From Pseudomonas yamanorum (lineage in GTDB: Bacteria; Pseudomonadota; Gammaproteobacteria; Pseudomonadales; Pseudomonadaceae), in contig NZ_LT629793.1 in assembly GCF_900105735.1 (NCBI RefSeq), positions 1,116,001 to 1,180,000 on the forward strand: 64,000 nucleotides of DNA, in the 5' to 3' direction. The notes beneath the pieces are model-generated. The model was not told where the DNA came from, did no database searches, and saw only the letters and a list, made by a program, of their open reading frames with translations. A program made the translations under genes and the position numbers. Every line of letters begins with the position of its first letter. The first letter of the stretch is position 1. Positions 8,957 to 18,563 of the stretch are shown piece after piece.

Positions 8957-10432
8957 AAGGCTGTAATTCGCGCCTTGACCTACTGCCGCAAGCGAGCTGC
9001 TTTGGTAAAATCCACGGCATGACTTTCTCGCCCAATCTCGATCATATGACCCCCGATCAACTGCGTGCCTTCACTGCGCAGTTGCTGTCGCAGGTCGACA
9101 CGATGGGCAAGAAGATCCAGCGGATCGAAACGGTCAACGAACAGCTCACCCACGAAATTGCACTGCTCAAACGGCACAAGTTCGCCAAGCGCAGCGAGCA
9201 ACTTAGCCCTGATCAGGGCAGCCTGCTCGACGACCTGCTTGATACTGATATCGCAGTAATCGAGGCTGAGTTAAAGGCGGTCAATCCGCCTGCCTCACCA
9301 GCCGAACCGCGTCAGCAGCCCAAGCGTGCGCCGTTGCCGCCGCAGTTTCCACGAACTGTGATCCGTCACGAACCAGAGAACACCCAGTGCTTATGCGGCT
9401 GCCAGCTTCAGCGCGTCGGCGAAGACGTCAGCGAGAAGCTGGATTACACGCCGGGCGTGTTCACGGTCGAGCAACACGTACGTGGAAAATGGGCCTGCCG
9501 CGGGTGTGAAACGCTTATCCAGGCACCGGTACCGGCGCAGGTGATCGACAAAGGCATCCCGACCGCAGGCCTGTTGGCTCATGTGATGGTGGCCAAGTTC
9601 GCTGACCATTTGCCGCTGTATCGGCAAGAGAAAATCTTTGGCCGTGCCGGCCTGGCAATTGCTCGCTCGACTCTGGCGCAATGGGTCGGCCAAACCGGCG
9701 TGCAGCTCCAGCCGCTTGTCGATGCGTTACGCGTGATGGTACTTGCCCAAGGCGTGATCCACGCTGACGAAACGCCGGTGCAGATGCTCGCGCCGGGCCA
9801 GAAGAAGACCCATCGTGCCTACGTTTGGGCTTACTGCACTACGCCGTTTTCGCCGCTCAAGGCAGTGGTTTATGACTTCAGCCCGAGCCGTGCGGGCGAA
9901 CATGCGCGCAACTTCCTTGGCCAGTGGAATGGCAAGTTGGTGTGCGACGACTTCGCCGGCTACAAAGCAAGCTTCCAGCAAGGCATCACTGAAATCGGCT
10001 GCATGGCGCATGCCCGCCGCAAGTTCTTCGATCTGCATGCGACCAACAAAAGCCAGCTGGCCGAACAGGCGCTTCACTCGATTGGCGGGTTGTACGAAAT
10101 CGAACGGCAAGCGCGAGATATGACTGACGAAGATCGCTGGAGAATACGTCAGGAAAAAGCGGCGCCAATACTCAATGCACTGCATGCCTGGATGCTGGCC
10201 CAACGCGATCTTGTGCCCGAAGGATCGGCTATCGCCAAAGCGCTGGATTACAGCCTAAAGCGCTGGGGCGCACTGGCTCGATATATCCAGGACGGGGCAG
10301 TGCCCATAGATAATAACGCGGTCGAAAACCAGATACGGCCGTGGGCTCTTGGACGCTCGAATTGGTTATTCGCCGGATCACTACGCAGCGGTAAACGGGC
10401 GGCGGCAATCATGAACACTTTAAACAGTGCAC
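8767..10432 (+). mobile_element. IS66-family element fragment, truncated at both ends
   Basis: It holds the 3' part of tnpB and nearly all of tnpC. TnpA, the start of TnpB and the last ~45 residues of TnpC are absent, and neither GTAAGCG-type terminal repeat is present. The left breakpoint lies inside the third recombinase gene, the right one after RAAAIMNTLNSAR of TnpC. It is a diverged relative of the complete IS66 element at 26646-29826. It cannot move by itself. Confidence 0.8.
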
Positions 10433-10509
10433 GCTATATTTTTGAATTCTGCCCATTCAACACCCTGGCGACTTACGCGCACAAATCAAGACATCATTTA
10501 CACTTTTAA
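9019..10509 (+). pseudogene. tnpC: IS66 transposase TnpC, C-terminally truncated
   Basis: Start chosen at the ATG of MTFSPNLDHMTPDQLR, which aligns with the start of the second copy at 27455. The protein has the N-terminal leucine-zipper-like region and basic IS66 segment, a Cys pair region (QCLCGCQL, CRGCE), and the DDE transposase core with HADETPVQML, CDDFAGYKA and the region around NNAVENQIRPWALGRSNWLF. After about residue 470 the sequence leaves the family (YIFEFCPFNTLATYA), so the natural C-terminus is missing. Confidence 0.85.
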
Positions 10510-10764
10510 AGCAACGGTCGCTAATAGCTATTAGTAGAAAACCAGACAAACATGAAAACCGTCTTTGTAGACGACAGCAACATAGAACAGCAAGGGTCAC
10601 CCACCCATCACCGTAGGAGTGCTTGAAAGAATCAACGTTGAAAAAGTATAAAATAACGCCTGTTATCGTATCTCACGCTGAACGATGACAGCCAAGCATG
10701 TGGCAATGACTATCACATCGCATACCGCCTCCATAGCCCTATTCGTTGAAGACTAGAGTAACTT
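10510..10764. other. AT-rich intergenic segment, no gene seen
   Basis: About 255 nt between the truncated IS66 and the NlpC/P60 relic; stop-rich in all frames. Confidence 0.4.
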
Positions 10765-11281
10765 TCAATGGAATCGCTTAGCCGTTAAGTAGCTTTTATA
10801 CCAATATTTACTGCTCAACGAGTCGATACGAACATGCCCCCCCCCGCTCTCGGAGCGTGAATAAATTTATTACCACCAATATACATACCTACATGACTCG
10901 TGCGCTGAGGGCCATTATGCTCAAAAAAACTATATCACCCGATTTCAAATGTGCTCGATCAACCATTTTTGATGCCGAGCCAAGCATTAAGGACGTTGTT
11001 CTCGGAATATGGATGCCCGCTTTACTTTTGAATAGATATACGAGCAATCCACTGCAGTCGAACCCTTTACTGACCGAAGCGCCACCCCAGCTGTAGGGGG
11101 TACCGATAAGTTCGTGCGCACGGCGCACCATCATGCCAGCATGATTGGGTGACTTGAAGGAAGAAGTACCGAAGCCAAGAATTGTAGAAGCTATATTGAT
11201 TGGGTCAGCCGACTTCGGAGACGCGAGTGCAGCCCCCGAGAACAAACCATACAACGCAATGATAAATTTCACTTTCGACAC
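10765..11281 (-). pseudogene. NlpC/P60 peptidoglycan endopeptidase, interrupted by two homopolymer indels
   Basis: The first part (11281 down to ~10930) encodes a signal peptide (MSKVKFIIALYGLFSGAALA) and an NlpC/P60 domain with the catalytic Cys in GFDCSGLL. The frame then breaks at a T7 run. Read with one more T it continues as FFEHNGPQRTSHVGMYIGG...FIHAP, supplying the catalytic His (SHVG) and the third polar site. It breaks again at a G9 run (plus-strand C tract 10837-10845); with 10 G it ends as HVRIDSLSSKYWYKSYLTAK and stops at 10765. Restored length is about 172 residues, normal for the family, which hydrolyses D-glutamyl-diaminopimelate bonds in the wall. Both breaks lie in homopolymers, so slippage or sequencing error are alternatives to true decay. 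Confidence 0.75.
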
Positions 11282-11595
11282 AATAGGTATCCGCCAATTA
11301 ATTAGAAAAAGACGGACACATGGTAGTGATAGTACGCAACACGCAAAATAGGATTTATCTCAGCTCCCATTCGACTGAAGATAGCTCGACGAGCGGGCAC
11401 TTGCCTGAAGCTCCCCTTTCGTTTCATCATATAATCAAACACTTAAGCTGCTAACCCCACTACCCGCGCGAGCATCATACAAACTTTATCAAGAGCCCTC
11501 GCCGAGATTTGTCTGAAAACAAAATTTGGGAATTGCTAATCCTCGAACATACGTCTAACTTCGATCATTCTTTATTTCGCAAGCGACTCAGTCAC

Positions 11596-12189
11596 ATGGA
11601 CAATCAAATATTAATCATCGATAACCACCCGGCAGTGCGCATGACAGTGCGTCACCTGTTGGAAAATGAAGGATGCACTATCGTTGGGGAGGCCGACAAC
11701 AGCACAGATGCTCTGCGCCTTACTCATGCGCGGCAACCGGATACACTCGTGCTGGGTATCGGCTCACCTAACGTTGATGATCTATCGTTTATCCATCAGC
11801 TGACCGCCCTGCGCCTACCAGTTAAGATCATTGTCCTTACAGCGAGAGAGTCCAGTAATATTGCAATCCACTGCATGCGAGCCGGCGCTCACGGCTTTGT
11901 CAACAAACATCAAGATCTCTTTGAACTGGTCAAAGCCATTGGCGCCGCGAACCTCCTAGGGCAAAAGGCGTTATCCTGGACTTGTATCGATTTACCTCAA
12001 CAGGGGCAAGAGGCTTTTTTCAAAAAACTCTCCAAACGCGAACTCAATGTGCTGCAAAAATTGTCTCAAGGCCTGTCTAGCCAGCAGATCGCGGAGCGTA
12101 TGTCGCTGAGCAAAAAAACCATCATTGCGTGCAAAGCACGACTACTGGTTAAACTTAATGCTTGCCACTACCAGGATTATATTAGGTGA
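11596..12189 (+). CDS. LuxR/NarL-type response regulator lacking the phospho-acceptor Asp
   Basis: 197 residues from the ATG of MDNQILIIDNHPAV (the frame is open upstream to 11509, but the family starts here). An N-terminal receiver domain (residues 1-115) keeps the acidic pocket (IIDN), LTA and the Lys of GFVNKH, but the residue after beta-strand 3 is Gly (TLVLGIGSP, position 54) where the phosphorylated Asp is expected. The C-terminal LuxR HTH (SKRELNVLQKLSQGLSSQQI, then MSLSKKTIIACKARL) resembles BvgA/EvgA. It converges on a second regulator (12225-12920), next to a BvgS-like kinase. If the Gly is real, this regulator cannot be switched by normal phosphorylation. No strong ribosome-binding site is visible. 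Confidence 0.82.
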   Translation: MDNQILIIDNHPAVRMTVRHLLENEGCTIVGEADNSTDALRLTHARQPDTLVLGIGSPNVDDLSFIHQLTALRLPVKIIVLTARESSNIAIHCMRAGAHGFVNKHQDLFELVKAIGAANLLGQKALSWTCIDLPQQGQEAFFKKLSKRELNVLQKLSQGLSSQQIAERMSLSKKTIIACKARLLVKLNACHYQDYIR

Positions 12190-12224
12190 CTTGTCGCCGA
12201 AGAGATATTAAGCCTCATACGAAC

Positions 12225-12920
12225 CTAGATATCTCGCAAGTCCAAGTGCAACTTGAATAACTCAGAGTCAGTCCGAACATTCAATTTACGCATTGCCGCC
12301 TGCTTCTGGCCACTGATAGTTTTTCGGCTGCGCAGAAATTTTTCAGCAATCTGCGATACCGACATCCCTCCCAGACAACAGCGTAAGACTTCACGCTCCT
12401 TGGGTGACAGTGCTGGGTAATTGATCAACGCTTGTGCAACATCTGCACCCGCCAGTCCCTTTGGTGCAGCTGCTGACATGACCGGTGCGGAATCGAGTTC
12501 TGCGGACATAGCGGGCGAAAGGTATAACCGATCCAAAGCGACCATACGGATCGCTCTCACCAGCTCTTCAGTGGCTTGCGACTTGCCGAAAAAGCCATTA
12601 GCTCCCGCTCGAATTGCCATATTGATCGTGGCAGGTCGTTCAATGGAGGAAAAAATCAGGATGCGTAAATTCGGGTAATGGCTGCGCAACAGCTGGATTA
12701 ACCGTAATCCGTCCAACTCCCCATCTGCCAATTGGTAATCGAGTATGAGTAAATCAGCATCAACGGTGCGCACGCCCGCAAGCAATGCTGGGCTGCCGGG
12801 ATAAACGCCAACCACGCGGAAATCCGCTTCGTTGCTCAGTCGAATTTTGAGAGCCTCACGAATCAATGCGTGGTCATCAAGTATCAAAATACGGAGGGGG
12901 GACACGACCGACCATTGCAT
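12225..12920 (-). CDS. LuxR/NarL-type response regulator (BvgA/RcsB-like)
   Basis: 231 residues. The receiver domain has ILILDDH for the acidic pocket, Asp61 in LLILDYQLADG as phospho-acceptor and the conserved Lys in GFFGKSQ. The LuxR HTH spans about residues 165-231 (LSPKEREVLRCCLGGMSVSQ, SRKTISGQKQ). The start is supported by GGAG 8 nt before the ATG. It is transcribed away from the hybrid kinase gene across a 324-nt gap. It is probably the partner of that kinase; which of the two regulators receives the phosphate is inference, but only this one has the Asp. Confidence 0.88.
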   Translation of the reverse strand: MQWSVVSPLRILILDDHALIREALKIRLSNEADFRVVGVYPGSPALLAGVRTVDADLLILDYQLADGELDGLRLIQLLRSHYPNLRILIFSSIERPATINMAIRAGANGFFGKSQATEELVRAIRMVALDRLYLSPAMSAELDSAPVMSAAAPKGLAGADVAQALINYPALSPKEREVLRCCLGGMSVSQIAEKFLRSRKTISGQKQAAMRKLNVRTDSELFKLHLDLRDI

Positions 12921-13244
12921 TATTAGAACTCCATTATTCTTACTACCATGATATCAACCTAACCCCACAAACTGCCCCGCAGCTGCACGATAGCTCATCC
13001 ATTTCTGGAAATAAACATCAGTCCTTGTGATCTACACACTCCAGCGCAGCAAGCCAAGGAAACACCCTGTGGAATAAGCCTTTGGGACAAATCCCGTTCA
13101 TCTGCACAGGTTAAATCTGTAAGAATCCTCTTAACACAGCGATTCAGGGTTTGAGACTATAGTCTCTCAGACTGGGTTACGCATACCCACTCGACTTTTC
13201 CAGGAACCGCCTGGTCATTACTGCTCTCAACGGAAATCAACCCC
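12921..13244. promoter_or_regulatory. Divergent promoter region with a perfect 14-bp palindrome
   Basis: The 324-nt gap between the two divergent two-component genes. GAGACTATAGTCTC at 13153-13166 is a perfect palindrome, about 80 nt before the kinase start, and a possible operator for a dimeric regulator. No -35/-10 pair is assigned. Confidence 0.4.
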
Positions 13245-16200
13245 TTGAAAACCCTTCGTTTGTTGTTCGTCCGGTCGCTGGGCTTGATAACGTGTCTCTT
13301 GGCACCCTCGCTGTTCGCAGTGGAACCGGAACTGGCGGAACTGCAGGTTCATGCTCCGGTCAACACACCTAAGGTCACTTTCGCTCCTCAAACCCGCGCC
13401 TGGCTCAGCACTCGTCCAGAGGTTAAAGCCGCGATCTGGACGGGCGCATGGCCCCCCTTGCACATGGGCTTTGAGCAGAACCAATTCGAGGGTGTAGCGG
13501 CTGATTACCTTGGCGTCATACAAGCAGCCAGTGGGATCCGCCTGAAAATCTTGCGTTTTGCCACACGTACCGAAGCAAGGCGAGCCTTGCTGCAAGGGCG
13601 TGTCGATATGTTGGCATTGCACGAGGTGAGCGAGGGCCAGGAAGGTGCGATCACCCAGTCCAGGTCGTACCTGCTTAACAACAAAGTCGTTGCTCGACGT
13701 ATAAGCGAAACCCGTCAGCCATCGTCCGATCTCGCCGGACAGCGTCTCGGGTATGTGGGCAACGATGCAATCGGCGAGAGGCTGAGACAGCAATATCCGC
13801 AAGCCACTTTGATCCGTTACTCCAACCACCTGAACGGCCTGACTTCTTTGATTTACGATCAAGCTGACGCGTTCTGGACCGACAACATTGTTGCCGAGTA
13901 CCTGATCCGAATGCTGTACAGCAATGATATTTATATCGTCGGTGACGCGACAACGATGTCCGCAGACATCAATTTCGCTGTGAGCGATCGAAAGCCCCTG
14001 CTCCTAGCAACCATTAACGACACTCTCAATGCGCTCCCGCAAAACGATATGAAGCGAATTACAAGTCGATGGGGATTGGGTGACCATTTCGTTGCGGATA
14101 GGTCGCCGCTTCAACTGAATCAGGAGGAGTTAGCGTGGATTCAAGCTCACAAAAAAATCAAAGTTCTCTTGGCTGCCTCTTATGCTCCTCTGTCGTTTTA
14201 CGACCAAAATAACAAGCTACAAGGTTTGACCGCAGACTTGCTAACCATCCTTGCGCAGCGTACCGGGCTCGAATTAGAAATCGTGCGAAGTGATAGCGTG
14301 TCGGACATGCTTAATCGACTGAAAGACAATGACGCAGACTTGATCGCCGCCTTGAGTATCGGAGATCTACGTCTCGATCCATGGCAATACACACGCCCCT
14401 ATACCGTCAGCCCTTTCGTCGTAATAACCAAACATCACTCCCTCATCCGAGACATGAATGAACTCAACGGTAAAAGATTGGCGATTCCCGTAGGCAACCC
14501 GCTTTTTACATGGCTTCAACAGCAGTACCCGAGAGTCATTCTGGTACCCGTGGAAACAGCAACTCTCGGCGTCGAGCTCGTCTCCAGCGGGGATGTCAGC
14601 GCCAGTGTCCATACTCAGCTGGGCGCCAACTATTTCATCAAGCACCATTTTCAAAACGATCTGGTGATTTCCTCCATGGTTGGCCCCAATCCTGCTCGCA
14701 TTGGCATGGTTGTTTCAAATGAAGACATGCCATTGAAAGGCATTATCAATAAGGTACTGCTTGAAATCCCTCCTGAAGAATTCAAAACCCTGAGTGACCG
14801 ATGGCGTAATCATGCGGCGCCTGCTGTAGCCAGCTCCTGGAGCACTTACAAGAGCAGCGTTTATAAAGTCATTGGCGCGGCATTGTTGTTCCTGTTAGCG
14901 TTCCTGATCTGGAATTATTACTTGCAGGCTCAAATCAAGAAACGTAAGAAGGCCGAAACCGCCCTCAGCGACCAGTTATCCTTCAGCAAGACGCTGATCG
15001 ACGGGTCGCCCATTGCTTTGTACGTTCGCGACAAATTGGGAAAGCTGGTTCATTGCAATCGTGCCTATCTCGATTTTTTGCATACCACTCATGAGGACGT
15101 GCTGGGCAAGACACTACCAGACGCTGAAGTTTTACCCACGAAGTTAAGCCTGCAATATCACAACATTTACCAAGCTAGTGAGCAGCGTGCCGAGCCCGTT
15201 TTTGCCGATCTGGAAATCGAAGTAAATGGGCTGGCGCGCCGCATTTATCACTGGACACTTCCGTTCCAGAGCAGTGCAGGGGAGTTCTCCGGAGTCATTG
15301 GCGGATGGCTGGACATCAGCGAGCGCGAGCAACTGGTTGAGCAACTGCGTATAGCCAAGCAAGCTGCCGATGAGGCGAACGAATCCAAATCAATTTTCCT
15401 GGCCAGCATGAGCCACGAAATTCGCACACCTATCAGCGCCCTCATTGGCCTGATAGAAATGCTGCGCGTGCGGGGTGGTACGCCACAGCAAATCAATGAA
15501 AATCTAGCGGTCGCCCATAACTCTGCACAGTCGTTGCTGTTATTAATCGGTGACATTCTCGACCTATCGAAAATCGAGGCAGGCGCCATGGTTCTGTCGC
15601 CCCGCCCTACCCGACTCTGCGAGTTGCTCCATTCAGTACACAATCTATTTGAAATCAATGCCAGGAACAAGCAGCTGGCTTTCGACTTGGTGATTGACGT
15701 CCAGGATCAGGACGTCATCATTGATGCGCTGATGCTTAACCAAATCATCTCCAATCTAGTCAGCAACGCGATCAAATTCACCGATCAAGGTTTCATAAAT
15801 CTGACACTCAAACAATTACAATTTGAATCGGCATCGGACTTATCACACTATGTCATTGAAGTACGGGACTCTGGCATCGGCTTAAGTGACCAGCAGCAAA
15901 AGGCTATTTTTGAACCCTTCGTTCAGGTGGTATCAGCTACGACAGCGCGCGGCACCGGTCTGGGCTTGAGCATATGTGTACGTCTAGCGGAGCTACTCAA
16001 TGCGAGGTTGAGCGTAAACAGCCAGCTGGAAAAAGGCTCATGCTTCCGACTGGCGTTTGAGGCGGAGCGCACACTGATGGTAGACAACCCCGGAGTAAGC
16101 CAGTCGCAGGCAGCAGCAGGCACGCGCCTTAAAATTCTGGTGGCCGAAGACCATGCCGCCAACCGTTTGCTGTTGTGTCAGCAACTCGAATACCTTGGGC

Positions 16201-16853
16201 ATAGGGTAGTTCCTTGCGATGACGGCGAAGCCGCGCTAGTCCAGTGGAAGGCTGCGACCCCTCCCTTCGATTTAACCATTACCGACTGTAACATGCCCCG
16301 CATGGACGGCTACGAGCTTACTCGCCGTATCCGAGCCCTTGAACAGTCGCATGGCCTCAGCATGCACCCCATCTTTGGTCTCACGGCGAATGCTCAATCA
16401 CACATTATCCAAGATTGTCTTGATGCAGGAATGACCCAGTGCTTGTTCAAACCCATAGGCATCGAAATACTTACCGAGCAAATCAACGTGGTCACCGCAC
16501 AGATTGATCGCCAGATTATCGCTTCGCGCAGCACTGGCGGAGAATTGGAGAAGCTCCGAGTCCTTTGTCCGGATGCCTATGCCCCACTTGTAGATGAACT
16601 GATCAATACCAACCATCAAGATGCTGAACGCCTGCAACAACTGCTGGCTGATGGAGAGCTAAAAAAACTCGGTGGTTTGGCCCACAAAATCAAGGGGGGC
16701 GCCCAGCTTGCCGATGCGCAGGATTTGATAGGAGCCTGTGTACAGCTGGAATCGTTTGTCCATAAGGGCGATACCGATGAATGCGGTCAACAAATTGAGA
16801 CAATCATTTTAATCATGCAATCATTGGAACAACGATTGCTGACAACCAAGTAG
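13245..16853 (+). CDS. BvgS-like hybrid sensor histidine kinase
   Basis: 1202 residues starting at TTG. Domains in order: signal peptide (to about LFAVEP), two periplasmic SBP_bac_3 (Venus-flytrap) domains (~50-275 and ~290-525), one transmembrane helix (VIGAALLFLLAFLIWNYYL, ~545-565), a PAS domain (~585-700), HisKA with His724 in SMSHEIRTPISAL, HATPase_c with N and G boxes (NLVSNAIKF, DSGIGLS, GTGLGLSI), a receiver domain with Asp1014 in LTITDCNMP, and a C-terminal HPt with His1147 in LAHKIKGGAQ. This is the full BvgS/EvgS phosphorelay. The ligand is unknown; flytrap domains usually sense small molecules. All key residues are present. The next gene begins 52 nt downstream and may be co-transcribed. 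Confidence 0.93.
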   Translation: MKTLRLLFVRSLGLITCLLAPSLFAVEPELAELQVHAPVNTPKVTFAPQTRAWLSTRPEVKAAIWTGAWPPLHMGFEQNQFEGVAADYLGVIQAASGIRLKILRFATRTEARRALLQGRVDMLALHEVSEGQEGAITQSRSYLLNNKVVARRISETRQPSSDLAGQRLGYVGNDAIGERLRQQYPQATLIRYSNHLNGLTSLIYDQADAFWTDNIVAEYLIRMLYSNDIYIVGDATTMSADINFAVSDRKPLLLATINDTLNALPQNDMKRITSRWGLGDHFVADRSPLQLNQEELAWIQAHKKIKVLLAASYAPLSFYDQNNKLQGLTADLLTILAQRTGLELEIVRSDSVSDMLNRLKDNDADLIAALSIGDLRLDPWQYTRPYTVSPFVVITKHHSLIRDMNELNGKRLAIPVGNPLFTWLQQQYPRVILVPVETATLGVELVSSGDVSASVHTQLGANYFIKHHFQNDLVISSMVGPNPARIGMVVSNEDMPLKGIINKVLLEIPPEEFKTLSDRWRNHAAPAVASSWSTYKSSVYKVIGAALLFLLAFLIWNYYLQAQIKKRKKAETALSDQLSFSKTLIDGSPIALYVRDKLGKLVHCNRAYLDFLHTTHEDVLGKTLPDAEVLPTKLSLQYHNIYQASEQRAEPVFADLEIEVNGLARRIYHWTLPFQSSAGEFSGVIGGWLDISEREQLVEQLRIAKQAADEANESKSIFLASMSHEIRTPISALIGLIEMLRVRGGTPQQINENLAVAHNSAQSLLLLIGDILDLSKIEAGAMVLSPRPTRLCELLHSVHNLFEINARNKQLAFDLVIDVQDQDVIIDALMLNQIISNLVSNAIKFTDQGFINLTLKQLQFESASDLSHYVIEVRDSGIGLSDQQQKAIFEPFVQVVSATTARGTGLGLSICVRLAELLNARLSVNSQLEKGSCFRLAFEAERTLMVDNPGVSQSQAAAGTRLKILVAEDHAANRLLLCQQLEYLGHRVVPCDDGEAALVQWKAATPPFDLTITDCNMPRMDGYELTRRIRALEQSHGLSMHPIFGLTANAQSHIIQDCLDAGMTQCLFKPIGIEILTEQINVVTAQIDRQIIASRSTGGELEKLRVLCPDAYAPLVDELINTNHQDAERLQQLLADGELKKLGGLAHKIKGGAQLADAQDLIGACVQLESFVHKGDTDECGQQIETIILIMQSLEQRLLTTK

Positions 16854-16905
16854 ATATCTTTGCCCGCCAGCCTGCTGGTAAGGCCTGCTATTTCTAAGGT
16901 GAATC

Positions 16906-18189
16906 ATGAGCAAATGCAAATCAGGCGGACTACTGACCCGCTCAAAAAAATATCAACTCCCCAACGCACGAAAATTCGAACAACTTGCGCGTAGCTTTAC
17001 AGCCGCCATGGCATGCCGAGATTACGACGCAGCCTCTATCGCAGCGCAGAATGCACTAAAGATCGTGCCTCAACATATGGGAGTGATGTCTGACTTTGCT
17101 TTATGCTTGATGCGTCAACAGCAGTACACCCGTGCCCATACATTGTACATGCGCATTTACGCTGCTTCGCCGGCGCTCCAGGCCCAAGCCAGTCAAACCT
17201 GGCTTGACGGCCTTACCGAGGTCTGTGGCTGGCTAGGCCTACACGAGGATACCCGGCGTTACGGCAAACAATCGCTGGAGCGCTCAAGCTTGCGTCATGC
17301 TAATACCCCGTATAACGCATTGACTACAAACCCACCCGCATTCCAGCATGGGCAACCGCAACGCAATATCATCGCTTTCACCTTATTCGGTGAAAGCCCG
17401 CGTTATAGTGAGTCGGCAGTTGCCAACGTTCTTGTCGCCAAGGAACTATTTCCTCATTGGCGCTGTCGGATTTACCTTGACGATACGGTTCCGATATCTA
17501 TTCGACAGCGCCTGCACAGCGCAGGCGCTCAAATCGTAGACATGAGCGGCGCCGCTCAACAGGGCATACACCCCTTAATGTGGCGCTTTCTAGTGGCGGA
17601 TGATCCAAACGTTGATCGTTACTTGATTCGGGACGCGGATTCGTTATTGTCTGAGCGCGAGCAAGCCGCAGTGGAAGAATGGGTCGTTAGCGACTTTTGG
17701 TTTCATCATATGCGCGATTACTTCACCCATACTGAGTTGATTCTAGCAGGTTTGTGGGGAGGCTGTCGAGGTGGGTTGATGACACTGAAGCCACTCATGC
17801 AAGCCTGGCTGGCACAACAGACTGACGTTACCCGATTTGCTGACCAGATGTTTCTGCGAGAGCTCGTTTGGCCAACGCTCAGCCGGAGCGTACTAAACCA
17901 CGACGATATGTTTGATTTTCACAACGCTGTCCCTTTCCCATCGCATCCGCCGATTCGATGGCGGAGCGAAAGTTTTCATGTGGGGAGTAATGCCAGCTAT
18001 CAATCCATTCGTGGCACCAGTGGGAAGGCCCATGGCGAGCGCCAAGGCTGGCGGGTGGTTGATGAGCATGGCTTAGAGAAATGCGCCTACAGTGCCATCG
18101 TGAACGACGGACAGTGGAATGCTGACCTGCCCTTCTTCATGATTGAGCCGATCGCCAGTGGGCAGTGGCAGGTCGAACTAACGGGGTAA
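16906..18189 (+). CDS. TPR-containing glycosyltransferase-like protein
   Basis: 427 residues. Residues ~20-130 form TPR-like helical repeats (RDYDAASIAAQNALKIVP, QQQYTRAHTLYMRIYAASP). The rest resembles a GT-A-fold transferase: NIIAFTLFGESPRYSESAV, a DxD-type motif in YLIRDADSLL, then GLWGGCRGGL and a C-terminal DQMFLRELVWP segment. No signal peptide, so probably cytoplasmic. Start supported by AAGGTGAATC before the ATG. Its position 52 nt behind the hybrid kinase suggests that the sensor may control a glycosylation or polysaccharide step; that is inference, and donor and acceptor are unknown. Confidence 0.65.
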   Translation: MSKCKSGGLLTRSKKYQLPNARKFEQLARSFTAAMACRDYDAASIAAQNALKIVPQHMGVMSDFALCLMRQQQYTRAHTLYMRIYAASPALQAQASQTWLDGLTEVCGWLGLHEDTRRYGKQSLERSSLRHANTPYNALTTNPPAFQHGQPQRNIIAFTLFGESPRYSESAVANVLVAKELFPHWRCRIYLDDTVPISIRQRLHSAGAQIVDMSGAAQQGIHPLMWRFLVADDPNVDRYLIRDADSLLSEREQAAVEEWVVSDFWFHHMRDYFTHTELILAGLWGGCRGGLMTLKPLMQAWLAQQTDVTRFADQMFLRELVWPTLSRSVLNHDDMFDFHNAVPFPSHPPIRWRSESFHVGSNASYQSIRGTSGKAHGERQGWRVVDEHGLEKCAYSAIVNDGQWNADLPFFMIEPIASGQWQVELTG

Positions 18190-18296
18190 GTATATCGGTG
18201 TAGGGCTATACGTGTGGAAGCAGATTGGTAATCCCCCCCTGAAAAAATACTCATCAGAAGTAGAGTTTTCTCCTAATCGGATCAAGGAAATTTTGC

Positions 18297-18563
18297 GTGA
18301 AGAGATCACGTTTTTCAGACAGCCAAATCATGGCCATTCTCAAGCAAGCCGAGGCTGGAAGCCCGGTGCCAGAGCTATGTCGCGAGCACGGTATCAGCTC
18401 GGCCACCTTCTATAAGTGGCGCACCAAGTTCGGCGGCATGGACGCATCGCTGATGGCTTGGTTGCGCGAGTTGGAGGATGAGAACCGGCGTCTCAAAAAA
18501 ATGTACGCCGAAGAGCGGCTCAAAGCCGAAATCATCCAGGAGGCCATGGCAAAAAAGTGGTGA
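18297..18563 (+). CDS. IS3-family OrfA (transposase HTH subunit)
   Basis: 88 residues with the HTH of IS3 OrfA (RFSDSQIMAILKQAEAG, ELCREHGISSATFYKWRTKF) and a leucine-zipper tail ([20 protein letters not shown]). It overlaps orfB; the A7 run at ~18495-18501 is the usual kind of -1 frameshift signal producing the OrfAB transposase. Confidence 0.88.
   Translation: MKRSRFSDSQIMAILKQAEAGSPVPELCREHGISSATFYKWRTKFGGMDASLMAWLRELEDENRRLKKMYAEERLKAEIIQEAMAKKW

Noticed and set aside
13202..13230. GGAACC before the BvgS-like gene as an hrp box
   Set aside because: No CCAC at 15-16 nt spacing. The same holds for GGAACC at about 47389 and 60004 and for GGTTCC at 61013 (minus).
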